Of a stretch of 64,000 nt of DNA, positions 53,780-64,000 are shown piece by piece. Positions within the stretch are counted from its first letter, which is position 1. Each line of letters starts with the position of its first letter. A model generated the notes under the pieces. That model was not told where the DNA came from. It saw nothing but the letters and a program-made list of their open reading frames with translations, and searched no databases. The stretch lies in contig JADLSH010000333.1 in assembly GCA_016169945.1 (NCBI GenBank), positions 806,001-870,000 on the forward strand, in the 5' to 3' direction. The DNA comes from Trachythela sp. YZ-2020. Lineage: Eukaryota; Cnidaria; Anthozoa; Malacalcyonacea; Clavulariidae. The translations under genes were made by a program, and so were the position numbers.

Positions 53780-56700
53780 TTATTCGTTAAGCAGAAAATT
53801 ACGAAGTTGCATCTTGAAAGACGAGATTGTGTTTATCACAGTTATATTTGTAGGTAAAGAATTCCAAATATTTGGTCCTGAGTATAAGATTGTGAACTGC
53901 TTGATATTAGTTCGACAAGCATGAGATCTATAGTTACCGGCAAATCTGGTGTTATAACCATGTATTTGATTGTTTGTTGTAAACAGATTATCAAAGCAGG
54001 TTGGCAACATGCAATGTTGATATAAAAACATAAACTTGCCAATGTGAAATGTATTTAACTTAAATATATCCAATATTTTGAGTTGTTTAAAAAGTGGATC
54101 AGAGTGCACGGTATTCGGAATTTGTAAGAATACGTACAGCTCGTTTTTGTAAAAGGAGAATTCTATTGAGGTTGGTTACATAAGTGGAAGACCATACAAT
54201 ATTACAATAAGTAAGATAGGGATAAATAAGTGTGTAGTACAAGGATAATCTTGTTGCGGATGACAGTAGATATCGTGATCGGTAAATAATTCCAACAGAC
54301 TTGGCGATTTTATTGCAAATATAATTAATATGTTCCTTCCATGACAAATGTTCGTCTATATATACTCCTAAAAATTTTATATATTGTTTTTGGGTGATCA
54401 TTTGATTGTTATATTGGATAACTAGATTTAAATTAATTTTCTTTTGTCTCGGCCAATGAAAAATGATATAATTTGTTTTACTGATGTTCACAGACAATTT
54501 ATTTGACTTCATCCAGATATCCAGCTTTGAAGTTCACTGTTCAAAACAAATTCAAGTTGCTTGATATCGGAATTTGAATAATATATACTAGTGTCATCAG
54601 CAAAAGATAAGATTTTGACAGTTCTAATGCATTCGTAGATCATTGATATATAAAATAAAGAATAATGGGCCTAAAATAGAACCTTGCGGAACTCCACATT
54701 TTAATCTTTCCATGGAGGAACAGGTTTCATTATATTGAACAAATTGTTCACGATTGCAGAAATAGCTCTTGATCCATTGGAGTGCAAAGCCTCTTATACC
54801 ATAATGTTGTAATTTAGTAAATAATATTTCATGATCTAAGGTATCAAAAGCCTTTGAAAGATCAATGAACACTCCAGCAGCTATCTGATTCTGATCAATG
54901 GCCGTGGCAACGTTATTTATTAGAGAAACAAGTGAATGCATAGTAGAATGGTTACTGCGAAAACCAAACTGAAATCTATACAAAATTTCACATTGCTCAA
55001 TGAATGATGTTAACCTGATTTGCATAACTTTTTCAAATAATTTTGAAAAGTTTGTCAGGACTGATATAGGTCTATAGTTTGTAAAGAAACTTTGATTTCC
55101 AGTTTTAAAAATTGGTATAATTTTAGCGATCTTTAGTTTACTTGGAAAGACCCTTTGGATAAAGAGAGATTTATAACATTAACAAGAGGTTCTACTATTA
55201 GGTCAATAGATTTTGTGATTACATACATGGATAGATTATCATAACCAGGAGCTTTAGCTGTTTTAAAAGAGTTACAGATTTCTAAAAGCTCAATTACATT
55301 TGTTGGATGAAGTGAAATAGATTCTTCGCTATTTGAATTTAGGAAAGAAAGAAAAGAGTTTGGGGTCTCAGGAATCTTACTTGCAAGATCAGGGCCAATG
55401 TTAGCAAAATATTTGCAAAACCTGTTAGCAATGTCTTTAGGATCAGAGAGAAGGGTGTTATTTGATATAAACGAGGAAGGCAGTGAGGTTTTTGTTCTAC
55501 GTTTATTAATTACTTCGTTTATTAGCTTCCAAGTTGTTTTGTGATCGTTTTTTGCAGTTTCAAATTTATTCTCATAATATGTTTTCTTAGCAATCTTAAT
55601 CAAATGAGTAAGCTTGTTTTTGTATTTCTTGTATTGTCTTTCTTTGACAGGACTTCGTGAAATAATGAACTTTTTATAGAGTTTATTCTTTTTCCTAACA
55701 CAGGTTAATAGCCCTCTTGTCATCCAAGGTGTTAATGGTTTGTTCGAGTTTTTTGCTCTAACTGATTTAGAAGGAAAGCTAAGATCATATAATTTAGAAA
55801 ATTCATACTGAAAAGCATCGAAAGCACTGTCTGCATCTTGATTAGGGAGATTTTCCCAATTGACATTAGTAAGATGTGAACGAAATTTAATAATATTGCT
55901 GTCGCTAAAGTCCCTAAATATGGTCTTTTCAGCACTTTTGCGAGGGGGAGGAGTTTCTGAAAAGACATAAACAAAGACCGGTAAATGATCTGACAGGTCA
56001 TTAATAATAATTCCACTGAATAAATTTTGTGTCAAATGGTTGGTAAAAATATTGTCGATAAGCGTTGCCGAATGTGCTGTGATGCGCGTCGGCATACTTA
56101 TTAGAGGCAAGTACATATGGGAAAACAGATTTTCGACAAATTCATTAGTTGCGGAATGCGCGTTTAAGCAGTACATATCTATGTTATAATCTCCCATTAT
56201 GTAACAGTGCTTGTTGTTTTTTGAAATGGTAGAAAGAATTTCATTAAACTTATCCAAAAATAAAGATAAATTTTGGTTTGGTGATCGATAAACTACACCA
56301 ACTACAATGTTCTTGCTATTTGGTACGAATATTTCAACAAACAACGACTCAATCATATTTGGATCTGAAAAGTTACACTCCGAGCATATTCGATATTCAA
56401 GATCATTTCGCAAGTACAAACCCACCCCACCGCCGGACCTCGCAGTTCTATGACAAGACAAAAAGTTATATCCAGGGAGATTAACTCTGTCTGATGTAGT
56501 ATCATTCAACCAGGTTTCAGAGATACCTATTGCAGTGAAAGATTGGCGACTATTTGCTGCAAGAGATTTTAGATCATCAAAGCTACTGAGCAAACTACGA
56601 GCATTTACATGCAGGAGCGAAAAGCTAGCATTTTCTTGTTTTGATTCAAGGATTGCGTTGACCTCGTCCTGAACCATATAACTGCTGGTAGGAGAAAGCG

Positions 56701-56908
56701 CGGAAAAAGTAAAATTCGGATCTAGATTCTGCGTTAGGTAATCTAAATGAGATTCGTCAATTGGATTGAATAATAAGGTATCGAGGCGGTCCGCATCAAA
56801 GTGCAGTGGACCATGAGCCATTTCGTACAATGCAATATTAAAAGAACAATCATCTAAGTGATTAAAAGGGAGAACTGTCAGGGAATTTTGATTTATGTTA
56901 CAGGGCAT
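53780..56908 (-). pseudogene. ORF2 of the nested LINE: endonuclease and reverse transcriptase
   Basis: 591 open codons (56908-55133): LLHVNARSLLSSFDDLKSL, IGISETWLND, GGGVGLYLRND, VVGVVYRSPNQN, IMGDYNIDMY, TLIDNIFTN and DLSDHLPVF give a complete APE endonuclease. The RT then begins with KTAKAPGYDNLSMYVI. The frame is lost near 55133 and continues with NYRPISVLTNFSKLFEKVM, FGFRSNHSTMHSL, GVFIDLSKAFDTLDHEIL, CGVPQGSILGPLFFILYIND (55025-54624). Another shift gives FADDTSIYYS (about 54600), then KTNYIIFHWPRQKK, KFLGVYIDEHLSWKEHINYI and the C-terminus (54109-53780). All RT catalytic residues are present. Only about four indels separate it from an open ORF2. Confidence 0.85.
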
Positions 56909-56948
56909 GTTAAAATTTTTTTAACACCATTAAATTTACTTATCTTGT

Positions 56949-57761
56949 TTATGACACATTTAGTCCTTCTAGATCACTTAAATTGTTGATGAAAATATGA
57001 CGACTCTCTTCATTCTTTCTTAGGTATATTTTAGCGTTTTTCACCCAACAAAACTTGAAGTTATGCTGTTTTGAGAACCGTTTAGCTTCGGCGAGAAGAT
57101 TTTGTGTTTTCGGCGTAAGATGTTCCATGACCAAAACATTACAAAGGGAAGCGTCTGACGAGAGGCCCAAGGCTTCAGATTTTACTTTACTCGCTTCTTT
57201 TCGTTGTCGAATAACTTCATCTTTGACCACTCTTCGAACAAATTTACAGACGATAGGTTTCGGGCCTGTAGCGGATGCATTTCTGTACGGGACTCGATGT
57301 GCTATATCGATATCGTAGGCTTTTACTTCTACACCCATTCCGTTAAATAGTCGAACGCATAACTCAGTCGACATGGCAGCTGTTTCTCTTTCATTACATT
57401 CGGGAACACCGAGAAGTTTGACGTTGTACTGATAACTGTACTTTTGAATATCATCTATAGCATCTGAAAGTTCATCTGATTTTTTTGCCACTCCTTCGAG
57501 ACGTTTATTTAGTCGTTTGAATTCTTTCTCGGCAAACTCACGGAAGCGACTCATATCGTCGACTTGGTTTCCAAGGAAGTTAAGACTTTTTTCTGCCTCG
57601 CTATCCGATAGATTGACGGTCTTATCGTTGCAAACACGCGGCAATTTGGCGAGTTTCTTGTCCATAGCTTCTTGAAAAGATTTGAAATCTTTCTGTAGGA
57701 TTACGATTTGACTTTTAAGTGAATCGTTTTCTATCTTAAGAGATTTGATAGTCTCAGGCAT
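56949..57761 (-). CDS. ORF1 of the nested LINE: RNA-binding coiled-coil protein
   Basis: ATG at 57761 (MPETIKSLKIEN) is preferred over 57878, because the latter lies outside the element, in the host LINE. Residues 1-120 form a long coiled coil (SLKIENDSLKSQIVILQKDF, FREFAEKEFKRLNKRLEG). Then comes an L1-ORF1p/transposase_22-like RRM: YNVKLLGVPECNERE, FNGMGVEVKAYDIDIAHRVP, PIVCKFVRRVVKDEVIRQRK; and the C-terminal LLAEAKRFSKQHNFKFCWVK. ORF1 proteins of this type trimerise and bind element RNA. The 271-codon ORF is intact and separated from ORF2 by about 40 bp. Confidence 0.8.
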   Translation of the reverse strand: MPETIKSLKIENDSLKSQIVILQKDFKSFQEAMDKKLAKLPRVCNDKTVNLSDSEAEKSLNFLGNQVDDMSRFREFAEKEFKRLNKRLEGVAKKSDELSDAIDDIQKYSYQYNVKLLGVPECNERETAAMSTELCVRLFNGMGVEVKAYDIDIAHRVPYRNASATGPKPIVCKFVRRVVKDEVIRQRKEASKVKSEALGLSSDASLCNVLVMEHLTPKTQNLLAEAKRFSKQHNFKFCWVKNAKIYLRKNEESRHIFINNLSDLEGLNVS

Positions 57762-57823
57762 TTCAGAATTCGTTATTGACGGAGCAAAAAATACACGTCC
57801 GTCCCGTTCAATGAACGGAGGTT

Positions 57824-59815
57824 GTCCCTTGGAATACAATCGATATATTTGATGATGTTGATGATGCTTTAAATGCACGGTACAACTTATTTCTCGATGT
57901 CATTGACAAACATTTACCTTGGCGAGAAAATAGAGTAAAAAAACAACCTGATTGGATGACTGGCGAAATAATCCAGTGTATGGCCCAAAGGGATCATTTC
58001 AAATCAATCAACGATATGGGTAATTACAAGACTCTTAGAAACCGTTGTGTCTCGTTAATTAGGGATGCAAAAACATATTATAAAACATGCGTTGAAAGGT
58101 GACTCAAAGAAACTGTAGCAATATCTGTGTGACATTATTGCAACCAATGTTAAAACTGTTCCGTAAAGTTTGCAAAACGACTCGGATCACTCTACTATAT
58201 CAGACTCTCAAGGTATGTGTGAACATTTCAATAACTTTTTCTCCACCATTGTTAACAAGTATATTGCGAATCAAAAATGTTCCAGTAATTTTGATAAATT
58301 AACGGAAATGGTCAACTCCAACATTGACGATGATGTAAAGTTTAGTATTCCGCTACTAACCGAAGAGGAAGTTAGCAATTATTTACGTAACTTGGACACA
58401 CACAAAGCAACTGGACTTGACGGCTTAAGTTGTAAGATTTTAAAGATGTCAGCCAATTTGATAGCTCCATCATTGACCAAGGTGTTCAATAAAAGTTTAG
58501 AATGTGGCATATTTCCAACAAAATGGAAAACATAAAAAATAATCCCGGTTTATAAATCTGGTGCCCAGTCTGATGTCAACAACTACAGACCCATTGCCAT
58601 ACTCTGCGCTGTCAGTAAAGTACTTGAGCATCATGTTCATAATAATTTTTATCAGTTTCTCGCGGGTCATAATTTATTACATCATGTCCAGTCTGGTTTT
58701 AGGAGAAATCACTTGTGTGAAACGGCATTATGCAAACTTGTAAATATGTGGACATCCAATATGGAGAGCGGCCTCTTAAATGGAGTCGTATTTATTGATC
58801 TTCACAAAGCTTTCGACATGGTAGATACAAATGTGATGATCTGACACTAACATGATTTAAGTCGTACTTGCAAGAGAGGAACCAACTTGTACAGTTCCGA
58901 GGAACTTTATCATCAAAGAAATCGTCCCAGTATGGTGTCCCCCCGGGAAGTATTCTGGGTCCTGTTGTTCATAGCATTTATCTGTATGCTGATGATTTGA
59001 CGATTCCTACTGGTGCTAGAACAGTCGAGGAACTTAATGTTAAATTAACTGAGGATATGGCAAACGTTCAGACGTGGTGTACCAATAACAACATGGTAGT
59101 AAATAACAGCAAGACAAAGGCAATGATGATAACAACTTATCAGTGTGCAGCCACACTAAATTAAGACTTACAAGTAGAATTTAAAGGAGTTCAGTTAAAA
59201 AATACAGACAACGAGAAATTACTTAGTGTTGTTATCAATGAACATCTATCCTGGAAACAACAGATCGACAAAGTAGCAAAGTCTCTGAGAAAAGGAATAC
59301 ATCTTTTGAGACAGATTAAGTAGTATTTACCAATTGGTCACAGAGTAATTTATTACAAATGCTTTTTGCAACCTCACATTGACTATTGCTGCACAGTTTG
59401 GGGACAATCAAGTCATATTACTCGCATACATAAACTGCAAAAGTTGGCTCTGAGAGTTATCTATGACAAACCAAGACTAACATCTTAAACTAACAATTAG
59501 AGAGAAGACTTTGCCATACAGTGTCACTATCTTGTATAATAGTTTACCACTTGAGATAAGACAATCAACAACTCTTTTAAAACAAAAGTGTACATATACT
59601 TTTTAGGATACAAGTATATAGAAAAATATAGATTAACGTAGTAGTTTTTCAATTTGTACTTTGTCTGTGTTACTGTTCTAGTTTATGTCATGTAAGTTTA
59701 ACATGTATTTTAGTTAAGTAGATAATAATAGGACAGAAGGCCCAGTGTAAGATTAGCTTTTATAAACTGGTTTTTGTAATTTACCTTCTTTAAATAAAGT
59801 TTATTATTATTATTA
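57824..59815 (+). pseudogene. LINE (older), 3' part: RT and 3' end
   Basis: Continues the frame left at 53421: IDIFDDVDDALNARYNLFL, KKQPDWMTGEIIQCMAQRDH, GNYKTLRNRCVSLIRDAKTY. In changing frames then come 58170-58535 (VSNYLRNLDTHKATGLDGLS), NNYRPIAILCAVSKVLEHHV, SGFRRNHLCETALCKL, VFIDLHKAFDMVDTN (58780), YGVPPGSILGPVVHSIYLYA, YADDLTIPTG (near 58990; the stretch between LGP and YADD is shortened) and LLSVVINEHLSWKQQI. The 3' untranslated end AATAAAGTTTATTATTATTA closes it at 59815. Multiple stops and indels indicate an old copy. Confidence 0.8.
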
Positions 59816-59819
59816 TGAA

Positions 59820-60867
59820 AATAATGATTCTGTAGTCAACCAGTACATCTGGAAATGGCTTGAAATACCAATATCAGGAACACTGAGTACTGTCTATCTA
59901 ACACGTAACAAATTTGGTCAGAGTATATATCCGCCATTGGTAAAATTTATCCAGTGCCAAGCAGTTCTTCATACAGCTTTAAAAACCTCTCCTAATGAAT
60001 CAATTAACGAACTATGGAAATCTACTAATACCCATACTAATATTCAATACGACATATATAACTCTACCAAGGAAGTGCTAAAAGATTTTCGTTCTGCACA
60101 TGAAGATAAACTCCAAAATCAATTGACCTGTCAAGGCTCCTTTTTCTCCAGCGTTACCAAGTTCTCCTTAGCACAGCTCAACAAGGTGTGGTCTTCTGCA
60201 CAATCTAAACTGCCTAAAAACATTTATAACTTTACTATACACTATATTAACAATTCTCTTCCGAACATGCAGAAACCTTAACAGATGGGGAATATCTTCA
60301 AGTTCAGAATGTACCTTTTGTCTCAGTCCAGAAACACTGTCACACGTGGTTGCTGGATGTCAATCCTATCTTGACAGTTTTACATGGAGGCACAATTCAA
60401 TCCTGAACTTTCTTGCCAATACACTACAAACTGTAGATGGTTCTAATCTCTTCACTGATATACCTGGATTCAAAAGTCCATCAATACTTACTGGTGATGC
60501 ATATCGTCCAGATTTATTGTTGGCATGTTCAAATGGTACCCTCTTTGTTGTCGAGCTTACCATCGGTTATGAAACAAACCTCGAAAACAACGCTAAACGT
60601 AAAGAAAATAAATATAAATAATTATTAGTAAGACAGCAACGTCAATATTTTAACCAAGTTAAATTTATAAATCTCTCTATGAGCTCCCTAGGTGTGTTTG
60701 CAAAAGAGTGCTCTACTTTTTTAAGTATGTTAGATGCTGTTGGTCTAGATAGAAACCACCAAATGTATTGCATTAGAAAAATTATGACCATTGCCATTAG
60801 AACTACTTATTATATCTTCTGCTGTCAAAACAAAGAATGGGGAAATCCCAAATTATTAGCTATTTGA
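59820..60867 (+). pseudogene. R2-like LINE, 3' part with restriction-like endonuclease
   Basis: Open at first: WLEIPISGTLSTVYLTRNKF, QCQAVLHTALKTSPNESINE, YDIYNSTKEVLKDFRSAHED and LAQLNKVWSSAQSKLPKN. After a shift near 60275 comes C-T-F-C-x7-H-x4-C (60309-60359), the zinc motif that precedes the endonuclease in R2-type elements. Then GDAYRPDLLLACSNGTLFVV, ELTIGYETNLENNAKRKENK is a PD-(D/E)xK nuclease core (R-P-D, then V-E-L-T, then K). Last, MYCIRKIMTIAIRTTYYIFC and stop. Unlike all other LINEs here, it uses a restriction-like instead of an APE endonuclease. The 5' part, including the RT core, is missing. Confidence 0.75.
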
Positions 60868-61065
60868 AATATTTGGTTGATTTGTATAAAAATATATATA
60901 TTTGCATGTTACATTTATTGCATTAGAAAAATTATGACCATTGCCATTAGAACTACTTATTATATTTTCTGTTGTCGAAACAAAGAATGGGGAAATCCCA
61001 AATTATTAGCTATTTGAAATATTTGGTTGATTTGTATAAAAATATATATATTTGCATGTTACATT
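60766..61065 (+). repeat. Tandem duplication of the R2-like 3' end
   Basis: Two adjacent copies of about 150 bp (60766-60915 and 60916-61065) differ by three or four bases. The unit starts in the last codons (TTGCATTAGAAAAATTATG) and covers the stop codon and the beginning of the 3' untranslated region. The element tail with ATTATTATTATTATT lies at 61155-61172. Confidence 0.85.
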
Positions 61066-61174
61066 ATTTAGAGTTAAATTGGCCAATTGTAAGTTACCTT
61101 AATAAGCAAGATTTACAATTGTATGTATGTAGAAAGAAAAACATTTAATAAAGTTTCCATTATTATTATTATTA

Positions 61175-61900
61175 GATAAACAATTGAAGACACCTTTATC
61201 TTGCCATATTTAATGGTTTATGATGTGCAATATGGATTTCAATTTCTATACTTACTTAACTCTTGATGAATGGATAATATACTTCTTTTCACACCCGTTA
61301 AAACGGCACATAAACTGTTGAGCATGAGGAGTGTTAAGGCTGATTTCCATTCAGTGCAAAATGTTGTGTGATGTCAGGAATTTCATAATTTCATATAAAA
61401 AGTCCAAGTATTCCTGCAATAAGTTTTATGCACATAGAAATTTGCTTAACTGGTTAGTGTGCATGACTCCATTGTCTGGCATTTATATCAAATCACATGC
61501 AATTTTAATTTCATCAGCTAAAAGATAGGCCTGAATGGTTTTATGCCACTCAGAGGGTTAATTAATTTCAAACAGCATTGCATGCAATTCAACAAAATGT
61601 GAGATTTGTAATGTTACAGGCACATATAGCAAACCAGCAAGTTTTAGAAAATATTTGAAAACAAAAACAATAAGAGTACAAAGACATTCAAGAACTTCTT
61701 GATAAATTCTTAGATTAGGACTTTCAATAGACCTTAGAGGCATATTTTTGCATAAAAAGCTGGCTACATGTTGCATCACCGAGTGGCCCTACTGGTCGTC
61801 TCTATACTGTGGTAATGTTTTCAAATTCAAAGACTCACAAACAACTTTGTACGGACACTGTCTTTCCAGGGACACCAATAGTGCCAACCCGGTCCGATAT
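61175..61900. other. Intron sequence, nothing firm
   Basis: A minus-strand ORF at 61558-61779 (NMPLRSIESPNLRIYQEVL) looks partly coding but has no clear splice borders. Otherwise non-coding. Confidence 0.35.
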
Positions 61901-61906
61901 ATTTAC

Positions 61907-62108
61907 CATCCATGTTTGACATACTGGACATTTTCATAAATGATTCACATATGTGTGCATCGACTTCAGAATGATGAAAATCTAAATACTCGTTATAATG
62001 TTGTTCTATGCCTTTGGGTGTGTTTGTTTTGTTGGTTCTGTTCATGCTGGCTCGAGATGTCCCAATCTCAGATGATGAAGAATGACTTGTAAAAGTGTCA
62101 AATTCGAC
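61907..62108 (-). CDS. DUF6589-like gene, internal exon
   Basis: Acceptor GTTATTTTTAG before 62108, donor ATG-GATG then GTAAATAT at 61906. It encodes VEFDTFTSHSSSSEIGTSRA and NTPKGIEQHYNEYLDFHHSE, then VDAHICESFMKMSSMSNMD. It joins in phase 0 to the preceding exon (62249) and leaves one base for the next (50906). Clean borders and phases support a real gene. Confidence 0.55.
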
Positions 62109-62248
62109 CTAAAAATAACATACTTAGCAATGCACCATTACGGATCCTACTTTATTTTATTCTGTCTAACACCTGGCAATTTTACTCAGTAAGGGGAGAG
62201 TGCTAGCACTACTCAATGGTTTAATTATATATCTATACTTTTACTTAC

Positions 62249-62516
62249 CATAAACAAATTAAATTTGGCATGCCAATCTGTTAATTTTGTAGTACCATCC
62301 AATCTATCCCATGCATCATCTCCATCCTGGAAGGTCCATTTTGTGTTTCTTGCTCTTTCCTCAAAAAGCTGATCTCTGTGCAGTGGAACAGTTTCTAAAA
62401 TGACATTTCCCTCAGAGGTAGTGCAGCTGGGGACATATTTCTTTTGATTATCCTGGATAAGCTGAGCAATCTCACTTGCCACATTGGGGTTAGCAAACTG
62501 AATACCAAGGCTAACA
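62249..62516 (-). CDS. DUF6589-like gene, upstream exon
   Basis: Acceptor TTTATTTTATTAG before 62516, donor TTTATG then GTAAGT at 62248. It encodes VSLGIQFANPNVASEIAQLI, QDNQKKYVPSC and VPLHRDQLFEERARNTKWTF, then DRLDGTTKLTDWHAKFNLFM. The D-Q-L-x-x-E-R-A-R and D-W-H-A-K motifs are what I remember from the N-terminal half of DUF6589 domains (GDQLTxERAR, EDWHxK). Strand and order agree with the C-terminal exons at 49.9-50.9 kb. Earlier exons would lie right of 62516 but were not found. Confidence 0.55.
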
Positions 62517-62686
62517 CTAATAAAATAAATTATCTGTATTCTCATATGCTGTACTAATTGAAACAACTTAATTTGCACTCCATGCAATATGGTCAGCTAT
62601 TACAATTAATACATCATTCACTAATTAGGTCATCATGGATATACTTATATAATTGACCTGGGAGCCTCGCTCTCAAGAATCAAGAC

Positions 62687-63120
62687 CAGTGGCAGCGCCA
62701 CAGGGAGGACATGCCCCCCCAATTATGTTCAAGATAAATTTTCTAATTTGTCCAAATACGATGAGAAAAGTGTGTGTGTATGTGGGGGGGGGGGCAAGCT
62801 ACGTTTGTAGCAGCGAACGAGACCTAGCCAACAATATAGAACTCAGCAAATTAGTGGAAATATTTAAGCTTGCCAAACCCCATAAGTTTCTCTTGTGAAT
62901 TGGTTTATGATTATACAGATGAACTATTAATTGATATTCTTCCCAGGCCATATTCATAGGTATAGGTATTCTGTATAATCTTGCCCCCCAAAATGCCGAT
63001 CAGAGACTCTAGATTTAAAAAAATTTACTGCAGGAGTATGCCCCCAGACCCCCCTAGAGGTGTCTCACACCTTCAACGCTCGATATCCTCCTCACTTTAA
63101 CTACCCTGGCACCACCACTG
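62687..63120. mobile_element. 434-bp hAT-type MITE
   Basis: The ends CAGTGGCAGCGCCA and TGGCACCACCACTG are inverted (CAGTGGTGGTGCCA in reverse) and typical of hAT elements. The flanks ATCAAGAC (62679-62686) and GTCAAGAC (63121-63128) form an 8-bp duplication with one difference. The interior has G and C tracts (62784-62794, 63041-63056) and no ORF. Confidence 0.85.
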
Positions 63121-63129
63121 GTCAAGACA

Positions 63130-64000
63130 AAAGCCAATTGATGCCCACAATTAATAGAATGAACCTCTTGGGTTTAGAGGAGAAGAGCTTTGTGACATAA
63201 TTATCATGCATGAGGGTAATAATAGATGACAAGTCAGCAATTATTTTGCAAATTTGTTTCAGTATGAAATAGGCCAAATTCCAAACACTGTCTAACACCT
63301 CTTTTAATAAATGCCTTGCTTGAAGAATTGTTCTTAAATTGTAATTTGTCATGCATGCAATGTAATTCCTCAAAATCCTGCAATTAATGTAAGGGACTGT
63401 TTATAAGCAAGATCCCACCTCGACTGACTACAGATCTCTTCTAGGTGGGATTTTCATATAAATGCAATTAGCCAGGCTAGCTCGCCTAAGTGGGTTGAGT
63501 GTTATTGCTCTGTTTACGCGAATATATTTTTGTAAATAGGATTTTCTTGACAGATTTTGAAGATTTCTATCTTAAAAGGTCTTCGTGATCGATTTTATGG
63601 GTTATAGCCGTGAAATTGCTCACGACAGTGCGAATTTCAATTTTGTGACAAAATATGTTCATATTATGCTATTTATAGCACTGCAACTGTGGTGAGCTAG
63701 CCCGCCTCAAAAGCTCTCATGTAAACACAGGATGAAATCAGCTTGGCAAAGCGAGCTAGCTCGCCTCCATATAAACAAACACCCCCTAAGTTCCTGACTT
63801 CCTGTAAATCCTGTTCGCATAGTTCATGGGTTTCCAAACATCCTCAATTATACTGATTCTTCCAAGATAAACTGCACTTTGCCCTTTCAGATTAAGACCA
63901 TCATAAGACGAGAAAGTATATCCATTTGAAAAATTTGACAATTTTAAATTCTAAATGCTGTGTTAAAATTATCGAAATAAAAGCAACACTGAGTTTTCCT
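63130..64000. other. No gene seen; repeated GCTAGCTCGCCT motif
   Basis: GCTAGCTCGCC occurs at 63476 and 63757, with a variant (GAGCTAGCCCGCC) at 63695. Together with AGCCAGG and GCTTGGCAAAG pieces these suggest a degraded MITE of about 350 bp. No gene is recognised up to the window end. Confidence 0.35.

Larger units (their letters stand above)
53422..57823 (-). mobile_element. Near-full-length CR1-like LINE nested in another LINE
   Basis: 4.4 kb on the minus strand with ORF1, ORF2 and a 3' tail of AATAAACC repeats at 53422-53445. GTCCCTT occurs on both sides (53415-53421 and 57824-57830) as a 7-bp target duplication, and the host LINE reads in frame across the empty site. It is the best preserved element of the window and necessarily younger than its host LINE. 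Confidence 0.9.

Noticed and set aside
57761..57878. Upstream ATG of ORF1 at 57878
   Set aside because: It lies beyond the target duplication at 57824-57830, in the host LINE, so it is not part of the nested element's ORF1.
63122..63373. 83-codon minus-strand ORF as a further DUF6589 exon
   Set aside because: There is no splice border or motif, and it overlaps the flank of the hAT-type MITE.

Overview
The window is animal nuclear DNA: A+T-rich, gene-poor, with introns carrying clear GT/AG borders and very many transposable elements of mixed age. From remembered protein families (coral- and anemone-type LINEs, Ngaro-type tyrosine-recombinase retrotransposons, DUF6589-like proteins, RecQ-like helicase relics, an expanded Ser/Thr kinase family, HECT/G2E3-like first exons) I judge a cnidarian, probably an anthozoan. 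That is inference from memory. No rRNA, tRNA or CRISPR was seen.

Layout. 0-5 kb: a 74-bp hAT-type MITE, the first exon of a HECT/G2E3-like gene (minus strand) with a doubled CRE-like motif upstream, a SAM-domain exon and decayed coding sequence. 5.6-7.5 kb: a 1.9-kb transposon with ~235-bp terminal inverted repeats. It carries the start of an alpha-kinase gene and, convergently, the start of a DDE integrase-like transposase, joined by an internal deletion. 9.4-15.6 kb: a broken Ty1/copia element interrupted by a LINE and a MITE, then an orphan ORF. 16-20 kb: a broken PHD finger and relic ORFs. 20.5-25.0 kb: a Ngaro-like retrotransposon on the minus strand whose A1-ORFs-B1-A2-B2 split direct repeats can be placed almost to the base. 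25.4-27.5 kb: a Crypton-like tyrosine recombinase relic. 28-34.7 kb: minisatellites and LINEs, one LINE split by a 1.16-kb foldback element.

35.9-37.9 kb: a frameshifted Ser/Thr kinase gene (minus). 39.6-42.5 kb: a CACTA transposase relic. 43.4-46.2 kb: a coiled-coil gene (plus) whose last exon is interrupted by a 1015-bp transposon with a perfect 9-bp target duplication. 47.4-49.2 kb: a RecQ-like helicase pseudogene with legible introns. 49.9-62.5 kb: exons of one apparent DUF6589-like gene on the minus strand, separated by an 11-kb intron. That intron holds a LINE (52.3-59.8 kb) with a near-complete second LINE nested inside it (53422-57823, 7-bp duplication) and the 3' end of an R2-like LINE. 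62.7-63.1 kb: another hAT-type MITE.

There is no operon-like organisation. The window mostly records transposition into transposons and genes, and several insertions can be ordered in time from their target duplications. Most mobile coding sequences are broken by frameshifts, stops or deletions. The longest open ones are both ORFs of the nested LINE (ORF2 only up to the early RT) and the 338-codon RT of the LINE at 30-31 kb.
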